Notes: generated by a model from the sequence alone, not told the origin. Positions 18,801 to 28,066 are shown, counted from the stretch's first letter. The stretch: 64,000 bases of DNA from G963667075 sp963667075 (GCA_963667075.1 OY762938.1:1054001-1118000), one strand, 5' to 3'. Translations and numbers: made by a program.

Positions 18801-19232
18801 CTTCAGCTCACGTATAACAGGGACATAGTTTTCTGTATCCTCAGACGCAAGAAAATAGCTATACAGTGTTCTTAAGGTATTCCATTGCGTCAACGTAGAA
18901 AAGTGATCTTTCTCTTCCCTGCTAAGAAGATCAACTTTTTTAATGGCGGCTTTTAGCTCTTTTTTATACCCTTCCAGGACTTCATCCTTGTTCGATACAA
19001 GAAGCGCTGGAAATAGCTGCTTGTTGTGTAGTTGCTGAGTCTTAACAAGCAGCGCCAAAAGGGCCTCGTGATAAACCAGGCCTTGCCGTTCACGCGTGAC
19101 AAAAGCAGAATTATGGCGAACCTCTGAAATCGCTTCAAAAATTACCACAACCAGGGGTGAAGAGAACAAAAGGCCCAAAAGAATGAGTAATAGGGACCTG
19201 CGATAGGATATAAGCGGTTTTTCTGTTTCCAT
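15831..19232 (-). CDS. Hybrid sensor histidine kinase (PAS-PAS-HisKA-HATPase-REC-Hpt)
   Basis: An 1133-residue inner-membrane phosphorelay kinase. TM1 lies about residues 13-33, a helical periplasmic sensor about 34-318, and TM2 about 320-342. Two PAS domains follow (about 365-480 and 485-605). HisKA has His633 in SHELRTPMNSVLG; the ATPase has NLIGNAIKYT, DTGIGIP and GGTGLGL. The receiver has Asp929 in ILMDCHMPEMNGYD, and the Hpt domain has His1075 in TAHKLKGASGN. One protein thus holds a full His-Asp-His relay. The signal sensed is unknown. It is divergent from a response regulator that starts 122 bases away and is a likely final phosphoacceptor (inference). Confidence 0.95.
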   Translation of the reverse strand: METEKPLISYRRSLLLILLGLLFSSPLVVVIFEAISEVRHNSAFVTRERQGLVYHEALLALLVKTQQLHNKQLFPALLVSNKDEVLEGYKKELKAAIKKVDLLSREEKDHFSTLTQWNTLRTLYSYFLASEDTENYVPVIRELKALMYDVGDHSNLILDQELESYYLVDLIVNDIPEILETVNTLQAISIGYLSKEELSTVESRQMHETLVGELRKFSFLENHLFRSVERASENNQNRHGSLRQDLENIWSNIQFFKTAVKYVHAEIHDKNELEALSFTKEEIYSLAEDAIQSNVKTYGKAASSLSFLLEERAEQLKAQEYIVFISSFFAFSGVIVIFFFVQRSLLIRAQAERSVREQKDFLDKIIESFPLAVCARNAKDEFRWSMMNPEAEKLLQLSKEEVLGKKGIEVLPFEEAVYAEETDLDAFAAGRVQEFHGENYTTFSSSFTAHVTKVPIYDNRGEPSILLEIIEDISEKRKTEEQLLLYEAIIENSSDVVVVTDADLEASGPKIIFVNEAFTKVFGYTEDEIIGQTPALLSGKKTDQKAIKEMWRTVLAGEIYRGEFVSYNKKGEECWFSTAAFPIPDSEGKIVNFAATERDITAQKDVEAKLRHAKEQAEQANKIKSDFLANMSHELRTPMNSVLGMTSMLLDDQTTSQEHRDMLLIVYKAASNLLDILNDILDLSKIEAQEVMLESIAFHPCEIIERVTETLQPLAQEKNVEIRRTCDDLGAYYVMGDPTRFGRIVTNLIGNAIKYTQEGSVSVTASRRLLGETAVEFCCKVQDTGIGIPKEKQKEIFEKFAQADVSTTRKYGGTGLGLTITQELVEMMGGEIGVESTVGEGSTFWFKIPFPLTDNIETTKEEVQAEYQPESWINIADARIYVAEDHPLNQIFIQKLLNKMGAQNLTVVGDGKAALESVKEGLVDIILMDCHMPEMNGYDATTAIRDFENEVGEQYPVPIIAMTANAMVGDREKCLECGMNDYLSKPVNREELEKAMGRWIYFGVKEEAKKKAVEKRKTSKEGLVDFTLLESFSEGDIDVEKTFINIFIEESDKGIEILRDNCTSGENNVWSETAHKLKGASGNIGAESLRHLCEQAQHIGNVDISVREELFKKIEQIYDEVVVQLKIRIDDGV

Positions 19233-19294
19233 ATTATATTCTCTGGGGTGCCTTCAACGAAATTATAAGAAACAGTATAAGGTGCCCGACAAAT

Positions 19295-19322
19295 AAAAAA
19301 AACCAGAAACTATTTTCTGGTT
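19295..19322 (-). terminator. Terminator-like hairpin on the minus strand in the kinase leader
   Basis: AACCAGAA (19301-19308) and TTCTGGTT (19315-19322) form an 8-bp stem with a 6-base loop. Read on the minus strand it is followed by a U-run (complement of 19295-19300 plus the stem end). It sits 60-90 bases upstream of the kinase start, between divergent genes, so it could be an attenuator in the kinase mRNA or block antisense transcription. Confidence 0.5.
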
Positions 19323-19353
19323 GTCATTATATTTTTTTGATAAAGTTCAAACT

Positions 19354-20133
19354 ATGGATATCTTGGACAAAAACGAGCTTCAAAATTTTCTGGATTACGT
19401 TCCTGCTATACGACAGAATGCAGCGGACTGGAGTCTTGTAGAGCTGTCTCTAAATGAGAACGCGCAACAGGATATCATGTTTTTGGCCAAGAAACTCCAG
19501 GACTTCTTCGTTCGTCGCAAGGGTAAAATTTATGTCGGAAACGATGAGGAATTGATCGCTCTCGCCAACACAGGAAAAGCCCTGCCGCCTGAGAAACTGG
19601 CCAATCAGATTGCCGAGGTTCTGCCGCGTTATAGTTGCAAAGTTGAGGCGTCTGGCATAACAAAAAGCGGCCTGAGAAAAATGGAGATCAAACTCCAGAA
19701 AATGAGCGAAAAGCAAAAAGCGCAGACGATACAACCGCCACCGCTCATGTCAGATATCCGCTCTTCCCGTTTTGGCAACATCCTGATGGTAGCTGATGAC
19801 GATTTGTTTATGCGCTCTCTCGTAAAAAAAGCTCTTATGTCTTATGGGCCCGTTCTTGAAGCCTCAGATGCTTTGGAAGCTGTGGACCTGTATAAACGGC
19901 AATTACCTGATATCCTCTTTCTGGATATTCATATGCCCGGAGGCTCCGGCATAGAAGTTTTAAGGGAAATCGCCAAGTTTGATTACAGATCGCACGTTAT
20001 TATGCTGAGTGCCGATAGTGTAAAAGACAATGTTGTAAATGCTATGAATCACGGCGCAAAAGGATTCGTTGCCAAGCCTTTTACAAGAGATAAGCTGGTG
20101 GCTCAGGTTAAAAAGTGCCCCTACATCAACTAA
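19354..20133 (+). CDS. Response regulator with C-terminal receiver domain
   Basis: A 259-residue protein. The C-terminal half (about 140-259) is a CheY-like receiver: acidic pair in VADDDLFMRSL, phosphoacceptor Asp191 in LFLDIHMPGGSG, then MLSADS and the invariant Lys in FVAKPF. The N-terminal 130 residues are helical with no recognised output domain, so it is not an obvious DNA-binding regulator. The start at 19354 (ATG) is preferred; an upstream TTG at 19321 would lie inside the hairpin. It diverges from the hybrid kinase and is its likely partner (inference). Confidence 0.85.
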   Translation: MDILDKNELQNFLDYVPAIRQNAADWSLVELSLNENAQQDIMFLAKKLQDFFVRRKGKIYVGNDEELIALANTGKALPPEKLANQIAEVLPRYSCKVEASGITKSGLRKMEIKLQKMSEKQKAQTIQPPPLMSDIRSSRFGNILMVADDDLFMRSLVKKALMSYGPVLEASDALEAVDLYKRQLPDILFLDIHMPGGSGIEVLREIAKFDYRSHVIMLSADSVKDNVVNAMNHGAKGFVAKPFTRDKLVAQVKKCPYIN

Positions 20134-20224
20134 TACAGCGTTTCCGGTAAAATTTTTATTCCATTAATGGCCTATTTCGCGTATCTCTAGGGTTCATTGT
20201 AAATAAAAGAACAGGCATTCTCAC

Positions 20225-21778
20225 ATGGCACGCGAACATATTTTAATTCTGGATTTTGGATCACAAGTCACACAACTGATCGCAAGGCGTGTACGTGAAA
20301 GCGGTGCTTATTGTGAAATCTGGCCGTTTAATCATGCTTTAGATGAGGACATTAAGAAATTTGCGCCCAAGGGTATTATTCTCTCTGGCGGCCCTTCCTC
20401 TGTTACAGATGAAGGCTCTCCCCGTGCGCCAGACATCGTTTTTGAGATGGGTATTCCAGTCCTTGGCATCTGCTACGGCCAGCAAACCATGTGTGAGCAA
20501 TTAGGCGGCAAGGTGGAAAGCGGACACCACAGCGAATATGGCCGCGCGCACGTCGATGTCACAGAAGAATGCGATCTGTTCAAAGGCATCTGGCATAAAG
20601 GAGCACGCGAGGAAGTCTGGATGAGTCACGGTGATCGTGTGACAAAAATCCCACAAGGCTTTACAGTTGTCGGCATATCAGAAGGCGCACCTTTTGCCGC
20701 CATTGCTGACAAGGCTCGTCATTTTTACGGCGTACAGTTTCATCCCGAAGTCATGCATACACCGCATGGGGCCGAACTTTTGAAAAATTTTACGCATGGT
20801 GTCTGTGGCTGTTCAGGCGACTGGACCATGGCCGCGTTCAAAGACGAAGCCATTGCTAAAATCAGAGAGCAGGTTGGAGACAAGAAAGTTATATGCGGTC
20901 TATCAGGCGGCGTTGATTCTTCTGTAACAGCCGTTCTTTTGCACGAGGCCATCGGCGACCAACTGACCTGTATCTATGTTGATACAGGTCTGATGCGTAC
21001 CGGAGAGAGTGAGCAAGTTGTCTCTCTCTTTCGCAATCACTATAACATTCCGCTTATTCACGAAGACGCCGCCGCTCTTTTTCTTGGTAAACTGGACGGC
21101 GTAGAGGATCCTGAAAAGAAACGTAAAATCATAGGATCAACTTTTATTGATGTGTTTGATGAATGTGCTGGCCGTATTGGTGATGCCGACTTCCTCGCAC
21201 AAGGCACGCTTTATCCAGATGTGATCGAGAGCGTTTCCTTTACAGGCGGTCCTTCTGTTACAATTAAATCCCACCACAATGTCGGCGGATTGCCTGAGCG
21301 TATGAATTTAAAGCTTGTAGAGCCTTTGCGCGAGCTTTTCAAAGATGAGGTCCGTGCCCTTGGCTATGAACTCGGCATGGAAGAAGACTTTATCAAACGT
21401 CATCCATTCCCCGGCCCCGGTCTGGCTATTCGTGTGCCCGGGAAGATTACACGTGAAAAACTGGATATTCTGCGTCAAGCTGATTCTATTTATTTAGACG
21501 AAATCAGAAAGGCCGGACTGTACGACACGATCTGGCAAGCTTTTGCTGTCCTTTTACCTGTACGCACCGTTGGCGTTATGGGCGACTCCCGTTCGTATGA
21601 TTATGTGTGCGCACTGCGTGCTGTCACCTCAACTGATGGCATGACGGCTGATTACTATCCCTTTGAGCACGAATTTCTCGGCCGTACCTCCACCCGTATT
21701 ATTAACGAGGTCAAAGGCATCAACCGCGTCGTCTACGACATCACCAGCAAACCCCCCGGCACAATCGAGTGGGAGTGA
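20225..21778 (+). CDS. guaA: GMP synthase (glutamine-hydrolysing)
   Basis: A 517-residue enzyme that aminates XMP to GMP. The N-terminal class I glutamine amidotransferase has Cys83 in GICYGQQTM and the His/Glu pair in QFHPEV. The ATP-pyrophosphatase domain has the P-loop GLSGGVDSSV, and the C-terminal dimerisation domain ends with TSKPPGTIEWE. Length and motifs are typical. It is followed by a strong bidirectional terminator. Confidence 0.98.
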   Translation: MAREHILILDFGSQVTQLIARRVRESGAYCEIWPFNHALDEDIKKFAPKGIILSGGPSSVTDEGSPRAPDIVFEMGIPVLGICYGQQTMCEQLGGKVESGHHSEYGRAHVDVTEECDLFKGIWHKGAREEVWMSHGDRVTKIPQGFTVVGISEGAPFAAIADKARHFYGVQFHPEVMHTPHGAELLKNFTHGVCGCSGDWTMAAFKDEAIAKIREQVGDKKVICGLSGGVDSSVTAVLLHEAIGDQLTCIYVDTGLMRTGESEQVVSLFRNHYNIPLIHEDAAALFLGKLDGVEDPEKKRKIIGSTFIDVFDECAGRIGDADFLAQGTLYPDVIESVSFTGGPSVTIKSHHNVGGLPERMNLKLVEPLRELFKDEVRALGYELGMEEDFIKRHPFPGPGLAIRVPGKITREKLDILRQADSIYLDEIRKAGLYDTIWQAFAVLLPVRTVGVMGDSRSYDYVCALRAVTSTDGMTADYYPFEHEFLGRTSTRIINEVKGINRVVYDITSKPPGTIEWE

Positions 21779-21828
21779 TTCCAAGGCTGCGCCAGGAATA
21801 GTCTATTTTTAAATTGGAATAATTATAA

Positions 21829-21857
21829 AAAAAGCCAGGCACATGACCTGGCTTTTT
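21829..21857. terminator. Bidirectional intrinsic terminator between guaA and rpsA
   Basis: AAAAAGCCAGG (21829-21839) and CCTGGCTTTTT (21847-21857) form a perfect 11-bp stem with a 7-base loop. A-runs and T-runs on both sides let it work for guaA (plus) and rpsA (minus). Confidence 0.9.
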
Positions 21858-21881
21858 GAATGATTTAGAGAAAAAACAAGA

Positions 21882-23627
21882 TTATTTGTCTTCTTCTTTT
21901 TCAGCTTTGTCCTTGGACGCATCACCTTCATTTTCTTTCAAGGCTGCGCCAAGAATATCACCGAGGGATGCACCGCTTTCAGTAGAACCAAAGGCTTCAA
22001 GTGCTTTTTTGTCTTCATCAATTTCACGTGCCTTGATGGAGAGGCTGAGTTTGTGGCCTTTCTTGTCAAGGGTCAGGATTTTGGCATCGACTTTTTCACC
22101 AACAGCAAAACGATCAGGACGTTGTTCTGAACGTTCACGGGACAGGTCGATTTTCTTGATAAAGCCTGTGAGATTTTCGTTCACAGTGACTTCAATACCA
22201 TTGTCCTTCACTTCGGATACCGTACATGTGACAACAGCTCCTTTGGCAATGCCTTTCATGGCACCTTCAAATGGATCATCTGTCAATTGCTTGATACCAA
22301 GAGCAATACGCTCTTTCTCAGGTTCAATTTCAAGGACTTTAACCTTGATCATGTCACCTTTGTTAAAGGCTTTCAACGCGTCCTCTGTCTGATCTTCCCA
22401 AGATACGTCGGAGATATGTACCATACCGTCGATTTCGCCGGGCATAGAAACAAACAGACCGAATTCGGTAATATTGCGAATTTCACCTTCGAGTTCGTCA
22501 TCGGCCTTGTGGTTTTGAGCGAAACTTTCCCAGGGATTATCCTGACATTGTTTAATACCAAGAGAAATACGGCGTTTTTCAGCATCAACATCCAACACAA
22601 CAATATCAACTTCCTGAGAGGTTGATACGATTTTACCAGGATGTACGTTCTTTTTCGTCCAGGACATTTCAGAGACGTGAACCAGACCCTCAATACCGGA
22701 TTCAAGTTCAACAAAAGCACCGTAATCAGTGATATTTGTAATACGTCCTGTCAGTCTGGAGCCAATAGCATACTTCAGTTCAACATCCTTCCAAGGATCT
22801 TCTTCGAGCTGTTTCATGCCAAGAGAGATTCTTTGTGTTTCTTCGTTGAAACGAATGATTTGAACATCAAGGCTTTGGCCAATCTGAAGCACTTCAGATG
22901 GATGATTAACGCGTTTCCATGAAATGTCTGTTACATGGAGCAACCCGTCAACGCCACCAAGATCAATAAAGGCACCGTAATCAGTGATGTTTTTAACAAC
23001 ACCCTGTACAACCTGACCTTCTTTGATGGTCTCCAGAAGATCTGAACGGGCTTCCTCGCGGCTTTCTTCCAGAACAGCACGGCGAGATACAACGATATTG
23101 CCGCGTGTACGATCCATTTTCAGGATGTGGAAAGGCTGAGGCGTATCCATAAGGGGCGCAACATCGCGCACAGGACGGATATCAACCTGAGAGCCTGGCA
23201 AGAACGCAACGGCACCGCCAAGATCAACCGTGAAGCCACCTTTAACGCGACCGAAGATAATGCCTGTAACACGCTCTTCTTTCTCATGTGATTTTTCAAG
23301 TTCAATCCAGACTTCTTCGCGTCTGGCTTTTTCGCGGCTGAGAACTGTTTGACCGTAATGGTTTTCCATACGCTCAACAAAAACTTCAACCTTATCGCCG
23401 GTTTTTAATTCCAGCTCTTCTCCGGGAACAGAGAATTCCCTAAGAGGGACACGTCCCTCTGATTTGAGACCAACATCAATCACAGCCTGATCACCATCAA
23501 TAAAGATAATCGTGCCTGTGATAACGCTTCCCTCAAAGCCTTCTTGTGTTTTAAGTGTTTCACCCAACAAAGCAGCAAAGTCTTTAGACTCTTCTCTGTC
23601 AGATATGTTTGCAGCAACATGTGCCAT
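21882..23627 (-). CDS. rpsA: 30S ribosomal protein S1
   Basis: A 581-residue protein with six S1 OB-fold repeats, at about residues 35-105, 117-187, 203-275, 290-360, 378-447 and 463-533. Repeats 3-5 carry the classic NITDYGAFI/V and GLLHVTDISW or GLVHVSEMSW blocks. S1 helps the 30S subunit bind and unfold mRNA, which matters for messages with weak ribosome-binding sites such as yihA here. The C-terminus is a charged tail (KDKAEKEEDK). It is the third gene of aroA-cmk-rpsA; a 115-base gap after cmk may hold its own promoter. Confidence 0.97.
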   Translation of the reverse strand: MAHVAANISDREESKDFAALLGETLKTQEGFEGSVITGTIIFIDGDQAVIDVGLKSEGRVPLREFSVPGEELELKTGDKVEVFVERMENHYGQTVLSREKARREEVWIELEKSHEKEERVTGIIFGRVKGGFTVDLGGAVAFLPGSQVDIRPVRDVAPLMDTPQPFHILKMDRTRGNIVVSRRAVLEESREEARSDLLETIKEGQVVQGVVKNITDYGAFIDLGGVDGLLHVTDISWKRVNHPSEVLQIGQSLDVQIIRFNEETQRISLGMKQLEEDPWKDVELKYAIGSRLTGRITNITDYGAFVELESGIEGLVHVSEMSWTKKNVHPGKIVSTSQEVDIVVLDVDAEKRRISLGIKQCQDNPWESFAQNHKADDELEGEIRNITEFGLFVSMPGEIDGMVHISDVSWEDQTEDALKAFNKGDMIKVKVLEIEPEKERIALGIKQLTDDPFEGAMKGIAKGAVVTCTVSEVKDNGIEVTVNENLTGFIKKIDLSRERSEQRPDRFAVGEKVDAKILTLDKKGHKLSLSIKAREIDEDKKALEAFGSTESGASLGDILGAALKENEGDASKDKAEKEEDK

Positions 23628-23742
23628 AGTTTTAGTTTCCTTTCAAAATTATATACAGACAGCACACCGCACTGTACAGGCCGTGGCCCGGCGAGTTCTG
23701 ACTGTTGCGCTTTACATGGAAAAATCAGATCGTAGAAGGAAA

Positions 23743-24393
23743 TCAGGCGGTGTGCTTTTGAATGATACCCAAGGCCTTAGCCAGAACATCTTCCGCACTC
23801 ATAGAAGATGTATCAAGTATAATAGCATCTTCTGCCGGCTTCATAGGTGCCGTAGCCCGCGTGCCATCCCGTGCATCACGGTCCAGCATTTCCTGTAAAA
23901 CGGCCTCATATGTAACGTTAATTCCCTTAGATTGCAACTCTTTATATCGTCTTTCTGCCCGAATTTCAGGACTGGCCGTTATATAAAGCTTCACATCAGC
24001 GTTGGGACACACAACCGTACCAATGTCTCTGCCGTCCAGCACAGAGCCTTTAAGTGATTGATCTTGCGAAAAATTTCTTTGGCAATCGAGAAGAATTTCC
24101 CGCACTTTGGGATATATGGCGACCTGAGAAGAACCCTGTGCCATTTTATCACTTCTAAGCACAGGATCTTCCAGCATATTAAGGTCAAAATGATCACGAA
24201 TATAAGTAGCAGCCTCTACGGCCGCCGCTTCTTCTTCCGGATTTTGCCTTTTTTCAAAGACGATCTTAGCCACACAGCGGTAAAGCGCGCCCGTATCCAT
24301 GTAGGAAAAACCCAGCACCTGCGCAACTTTTTTTGCCAAAGTCCCTTTGCCGCTGGCGGCTGGTCCGTCAATCGCGATAATTTTGTGGGTCAT
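23743..24393 (-). CDS. cmk: Cytidylate kinase
   Basis: A 216-residue NMP kinase that phosphorylates CMP and dCMP. The P-loop is IAIDGPAASGKGTLAKK; the substrate-binding region includes FSYMDTGALYR and LDGRDIGTVVCPNADVK. The order aroA-cmk-rpsA is conserved in proteobacteria. It starts 6 bases after the aroA stop. Confidence 0.97.
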   Translation of the reverse strand: MTHKIIAIDGPAASGKGTLAKKVAQVLGFSYMDTGALYRCVAKIVFEKRQNPEEEAAAVEAATYIRDHFDLNMLEDPVLRSDKMAQGSSQVAIYPKVREILLDCQRNFSQDQSLKGSVLDGRDIGTVVCPNADVKLYITASPEIRAERRYKELQSKGINVTYEAVLQEMLDRDARDGTRATAPMKPAEDAIILDTSSMSAEDVLAKALGIIQKHTA

Positions 24394-24399
24394 CTATGC

Positions 24400-25758
24400 C
24401 TATTCCTCAAAACCTGTTATATCCCGTTCCTGCATGTTCGCGCCAAGATCATTCATCATCTGAATGAAGTTTGGAAAACTGGTCATGATGGGGTTAGCGT
24501 CATCCACCTCTATATGTTTTTCTGTACAGGTCCCAAGCACTAGAAAACTCATGGCGATACGATGGTCAAGGGCCGTTTCTATCATGGTGCCACCAGCCGG
24601 CGGCTTTCCGTTGCCAAATATAGTCAGAGAATCTTCGCCTTCTTCCAACTCAACACCGCAGGCTTTTAAACCTTTGGCAACCATTGCCAGACGATCGCTT
24701 TCTTTTACACGGAGCTCTGCCAGCCCAGTCATTCTTGTCGTGCCCTTTGCGCAGGATGCAGCAATCGCCAGCACAGGAAATTCATCAATCATAGACGGCA
24801 CGCGCGAGGCCGGTACATCAATACCATTAAGCGGCCCCGTACCAAGAATGCGTAAATCCACAACAGGCTCCCCGGCCTGTATGCGTTCATTACTGATGAT
24901 GATTTTAGCCCCCATTTCCTTTAGGGTCTCGTATAACCCTGTCCGTGTTGGATTCATGCAAACATTATTAATCGTGATGTCCGAGCCTTCGTTCAACAAA
25001 GCAGCAACAACAGGAAAGGCGGCAGAACTCGGATCGGCAGGTACATCAACGGCACAACCCTGTAATTCTTTCTGGCCTGTAACACTGATCTTTTTCGCGC
25101 CATTTTCCAGTTCTTCAACTTCTACATCTATGCCAAAATGCTGCAGCATTTTTTCTGTATGATCCCGCGTAGGATGATCTTCGATAACACTTGTCGTGCC
25201 TTTTGTGTTTAATCCGGCCAACAACACAGCCGATTTTACCTGAGCCGAAGCCACTGGTAAATGATACTCAATCGGGAGCGTTTCATTCGTCCCTGTGACA
25301 GCCAGCGGTAATTTACCGCCTTCACGGCTTGTAAAAGTAGCCCCCATTTGCTCAAGCGGGGTTATAACGCGGCCCATAGGCCGTTTTGTAAGAGAAGCAT
25401 CACCAGTGAAAAAGGTCGTAATAGCATGACTGGCCACCAAGCCCATAAGCAGGCGCGTGCTCGTGCCACTATTGCCCATATCAAGGACAACATCCGGCTC
25501 AGACAATCCGCCAAGCCCAACGCCAAAGGCATGCCATAACCCGTCATCTCCCTTATATACCTTAGCACCCATATGTCTCATAGCTTCCGCTGTGCACAGC
25601 ACGTCCTCGCCTTCTAAAAGACCAGTAATAATGGTTTCTCCGGTTGCTATACTGCCCAGCATTAGGGCACGATGAGAAATGGATTTATCCCCGGGAACAG
25701 GCGCGTGCCCGTTTAGAAAGGAAATTTTGGAGGATTCTACAATAAGAGGTCTGGGCAT
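24400..25758 (-). CDS. aroA: 3-phosphoshikimate 1-carboxyvinyltransferase (EPSP synthase), class II-like
   Basis: A 452-residue shikimate-pathway enzyme making EPSP from shikimate 3-phosphate and PEP. The N-terminal PGDKSISHRALMLGSIATGE and ITGLLEGEDV blocks resemble class II enzymes of alphaproteobacteria. The PEP-binding loop reads MGNSGTSTRLLMG, so the Gly that is Ala in the glyphosate-insensitive Agrobacterium CP4 enzyme is kept. Conserved LRVKESDR and DHRIAMSFLV are present. It is the first gene of aroA-cmk-rpsA. Confidence 0.96.
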   Translation of the reverse strand: MPRPLIVESSKISFLNGHAPVPGDKSISHRALMLGSIATGETIITGLLEGEDVLCTAEAMRHMGAKVYKGDDGLWHAFGVGLGGLSEPDVVLDMGNSGTSTRLLMGLVASHAITTFFTGDASLTKRPMGRVITPLEQMGATFTSREGGKLPLAVTGTNETLPIEYHLPVASAQVKSAVLLAGLNTKGTTSVIEDHPTRDHTEKMLQHFGIDVEVEELENGAKKISVTGQKELQGCAVDVPADPSSAAFPVVAALLNEGSDITINNVCMNPTRTGLYETLKEMGAKIIISNERIQAGEPVVDLRILGTGPLNGIDVPASRVPSMIDEFPVLAIAASCAKGTTRMTGLAELRVKESDRLAMVAKGLKACGVELEEGEDSLTIFGNGKPPAGGTMIETALDHRIAMSFLVLGTCTEKHIEVDDANPIMTSFPNFIQMMNDLGANMQERDITGFEE

Positions 25759-25870
25759 GGCTAAACAATCATTCTAATTTCAGGTTAATGAATATTAGCC
25801 ATAGATAACGCGGAACAGAACAGGAAACAACGGTTAATTTATAGAGAGTTTATATCTGTTCGAGGTCGTT

Positions 25871-28066
25871 TTACCTCTCATCCCTGTCAAAGGAAGAAAG
25901 ATCATTGTTATAATTTTCAACGAAAGCCACAAAATCTTCATACGGCACCGGCTTGGAGTACCGGAAACCCTGTACTTCATCACAGCCTTCTCTAATAAGA
26001 AAATCTTCGTGCTCTCTGGTTTCCACGCCTTCAGCAATAATTTTAAGATTTAAGGAATGCCCAAGACTAATAATCGTGCGGGTAATAGAGGCATCATCTG
26101 CATCATTTAGCGCATTACGAATAAAGGACTGATCAATTTTTAACCGGTCAATCGGGAACTGACGTAAATAGGACAAGGAAGAATACCCCGTACCAAAATC
26201 ATCAATTGCCAGTTCAAGCCCCAGACCATGAAGCTTTTGCAGCACTGTAACCGTATTTTGAATATCCTCCATGAAAATACTCTCTGTTACCTCAAGCTCC
26301 AGTTTTTGTGTCGGGACGTTCAGTTCATTGATAAGGTTTTTAACAAAATCATAGAAATTAGCCTGGTGGAATTGAGCCCCTGATACATTCACGGCCATCC
26401 GAATGTCGTGGCCCTTTTCAGTCAACTGCTTTACAGTTGTGCAGGCTTCTCTCATAACCCATGCGCCCATAGGAACAATTAAACCGGATTGCTCTGCAAT
26501 AGGAACAAAGATAGCAGGAGAAATATACGCCCCCCCCTCTTTACTATTATCCGGTCTCCACCAACGCAATAAAGCCTCTGCACCAATGATTTTCCCGGTT
26601 TTAAGATCCAGTTGCGGCTGATAGAAAAGGCGAAGCTCTTCTTTCTCCATCGCATCGCGCAAATGACGCAGCATTTGAAAACGTTCCTGAACATCCCGGT
26701 CAAAATCTTCCAGATATTCACGAATAGTATCCCGGCCTTCTTCTTTTGCGCGGTTAAGCGCAATATCGGCACATTTCAGCACCTGCTCAGGGTCTTTCGC
26801 ATCATCTGGAAATGTTGCAACACCAATAGAAGATCTGACCTGAAAGTTTTCGTTAAACACCTTAAATGGCTCAGCCCGCAAGACCGACTGAATTTTCCGG
26901 CCAATATCCCTTGATGTGAGCACATCCGCGACAAGAGGCGATGTTATCGCAAACTCATCTTCTCCTGAACGGGCAACAATAGCATTTTCCGGCAGCGCAC
27001 TTACCAGCCGTTTACCCACTGCCCGCAAGATAGCATCACCAATATTGTGCCCCATAGAGTCATTGATGTCTTTAAAGTGATCAAGGTCCAGTGTCACAAC
27101 AGCATAACGTTGTATTTCCTGCCCGTCTTCCGTTGTTTTTCTCAAGAACTCTGCCAGTTTTTGCAGAAAGAGTGTCCGGTTCGGCAGGCCCGTCAGCGTA
27201 TCATAGTAAGCGAGCTTGTGAATCTGGTCTTGTGCTGTGCTTTTGATTTGCCTGATATTGTTTGCATTTTGTCTGATCAGGTTTTGCGCCACATAGATCG
27301 CGTTCCCGATTTCGTCAGAAGGATCAAAGGTCGAGTCCGGGATATTCGGGTTCTCTGGATTTGCAGAGGCCGATAACAAGTTATTTCGTAAGAACAAAAC
27401 GGGCTCCAAAAGCCAGTAACCCAGCGCAATCATAAGAACGGTCGTCACAAAACCAGACATCAGTAACATAATCAAAATCGCATGCCGCACATGAAGATTA
27501 AGGTTACGCGATACGCTTGATGCGTTTATCCTTGCCACAATGTAATAGGCATAACTGTTAAGATCTTTGGGCCTGAAAATTATTTCATAGCTGTTTCCAT
27601 CCGGGCTTCTATAGGTTCTTTGCAGGCTTTTCGCAGGAGAAAGGACCGTCGCAACAGGTTCCCCTGCAAATCTGATAAGCTGAAAATTAGTCGAATAAAT
27701 CGCAATGCCATCAATAACTGTATTGGCAATCAAGCGTCTTTCTGCGCTTTCTGGAAATGGTGGCGCAAGGGGGTTGAGGACGCGGTTATGAAGAAGCGGC
27801 ACAATCGCCGACTTTGCCGTTTCTGTAAGCGTTTCCAGTTGCTTTTGTTCTTGTTCTTTTAGATTTAAAGCAAGAATAGACGCTTCAACGGCCATAATAG
27901 TCAGAAAAACAGCAAATGCGATACGCCAGCTTAATTTACTTTTCCATATCTGTGACAGGGAGGAAAAACCACCGGAAAAAACGGGGTTTCGCGTTCTTTT
28001 CTTATTTTTCAACACGCCGGTAAACCAACTTATCTTTTTGTTATTTTCTATAGCAGACGAGCTCAT
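25871..28066 (-). CDS. Membrane GGDEF/EAL cyclic-di-GMP protein
   Basis: A 731-residue protein. TM1 lies near residues 49-69, a periplasmic sensor follows, TM2 near 190-212, and a HAMP-like linker leads to the GGDEF domain (about 290-450) and EAL domain (about 470-715). The GGDEF motif reads SGEDEF, a GEDEF variant, so cyclase activity is uncertain. The EAL domain has EALLRWW, EVTESIF and DDFGTGYSSLSYL, so the metal and catalytic residues look intact. It most likely degrades c-di-GMP, with the GGDEF half as a GTP sensor or weak cyclase (inference). It is monocistronic between aroA and hisI. Confidence 0.92.
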   Translation of the reverse strand: MSSSAIENNKKISWFTGVLKNKKRTRNPVFSGGFSSLSQIWKSKLSWRIAFAVFLTIMAVEASILALNLKEQEQKQLETLTETAKSAIVPLLHNRVLNPLAPPFPESAERRLIANTVIDGIAIYSTNFQLIRFAGEPVATVLSPAKSLQRTYRSPDGNSYEIIFRPKDLNSYAYYIVARINASSVSRNLNLHVRHAILIMLLMSGFVTTVLMIALGYWLLEPVLFLRNNLLSASANPENPNIPDSTFDPSDEIGNAIYVAQNLIRQNANNIRQIKSTAQDQIHKLAYYDTLTGLPNRTLFLQKLAEFLRKTTEDGQEIQRYAVVTLDLDHFKDINDSMGHNIGDAILRAVGKRLVSALPENAIVARSGEDEFAITSPLVADVLTSRDIGRKIQSVLRAEPFKVFNENFQVRSSIGVATFPDDAKDPEQVLKCADIALNRAKEEGRDTIREYLEDFDRDVQERFQMLRHLRDAMEKEELRLFYQPQLDLKTGKIIGAEALLRWWRPDNSKEGGAYISPAIFVPIAEQSGLIVPMGAWVMREACTTVKQLTEKGHDIRMAVNVSGAQFHQANFYDFVKNLINELNVPTQKLELEVTESIFMEDIQNTVTVLQKLHGLGLELAIDDFGTGYSSLSYLRQFPIDRLKIDQSFIRNALNDADDASITRTIISLGHSLNLKIIAEGVETREHEDFLIREGCDEVQGFRYSKPVPYEDFVAFVENYNNDLSSFDRDER

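Noticed and set aside
24400..25758. AroA as a CP4-like glyphosate-insensitive enzyme
   Set aside because: The loop keeps Gly (GNSGTS) where CP4 has Ala, so the sequence does not support the claim.
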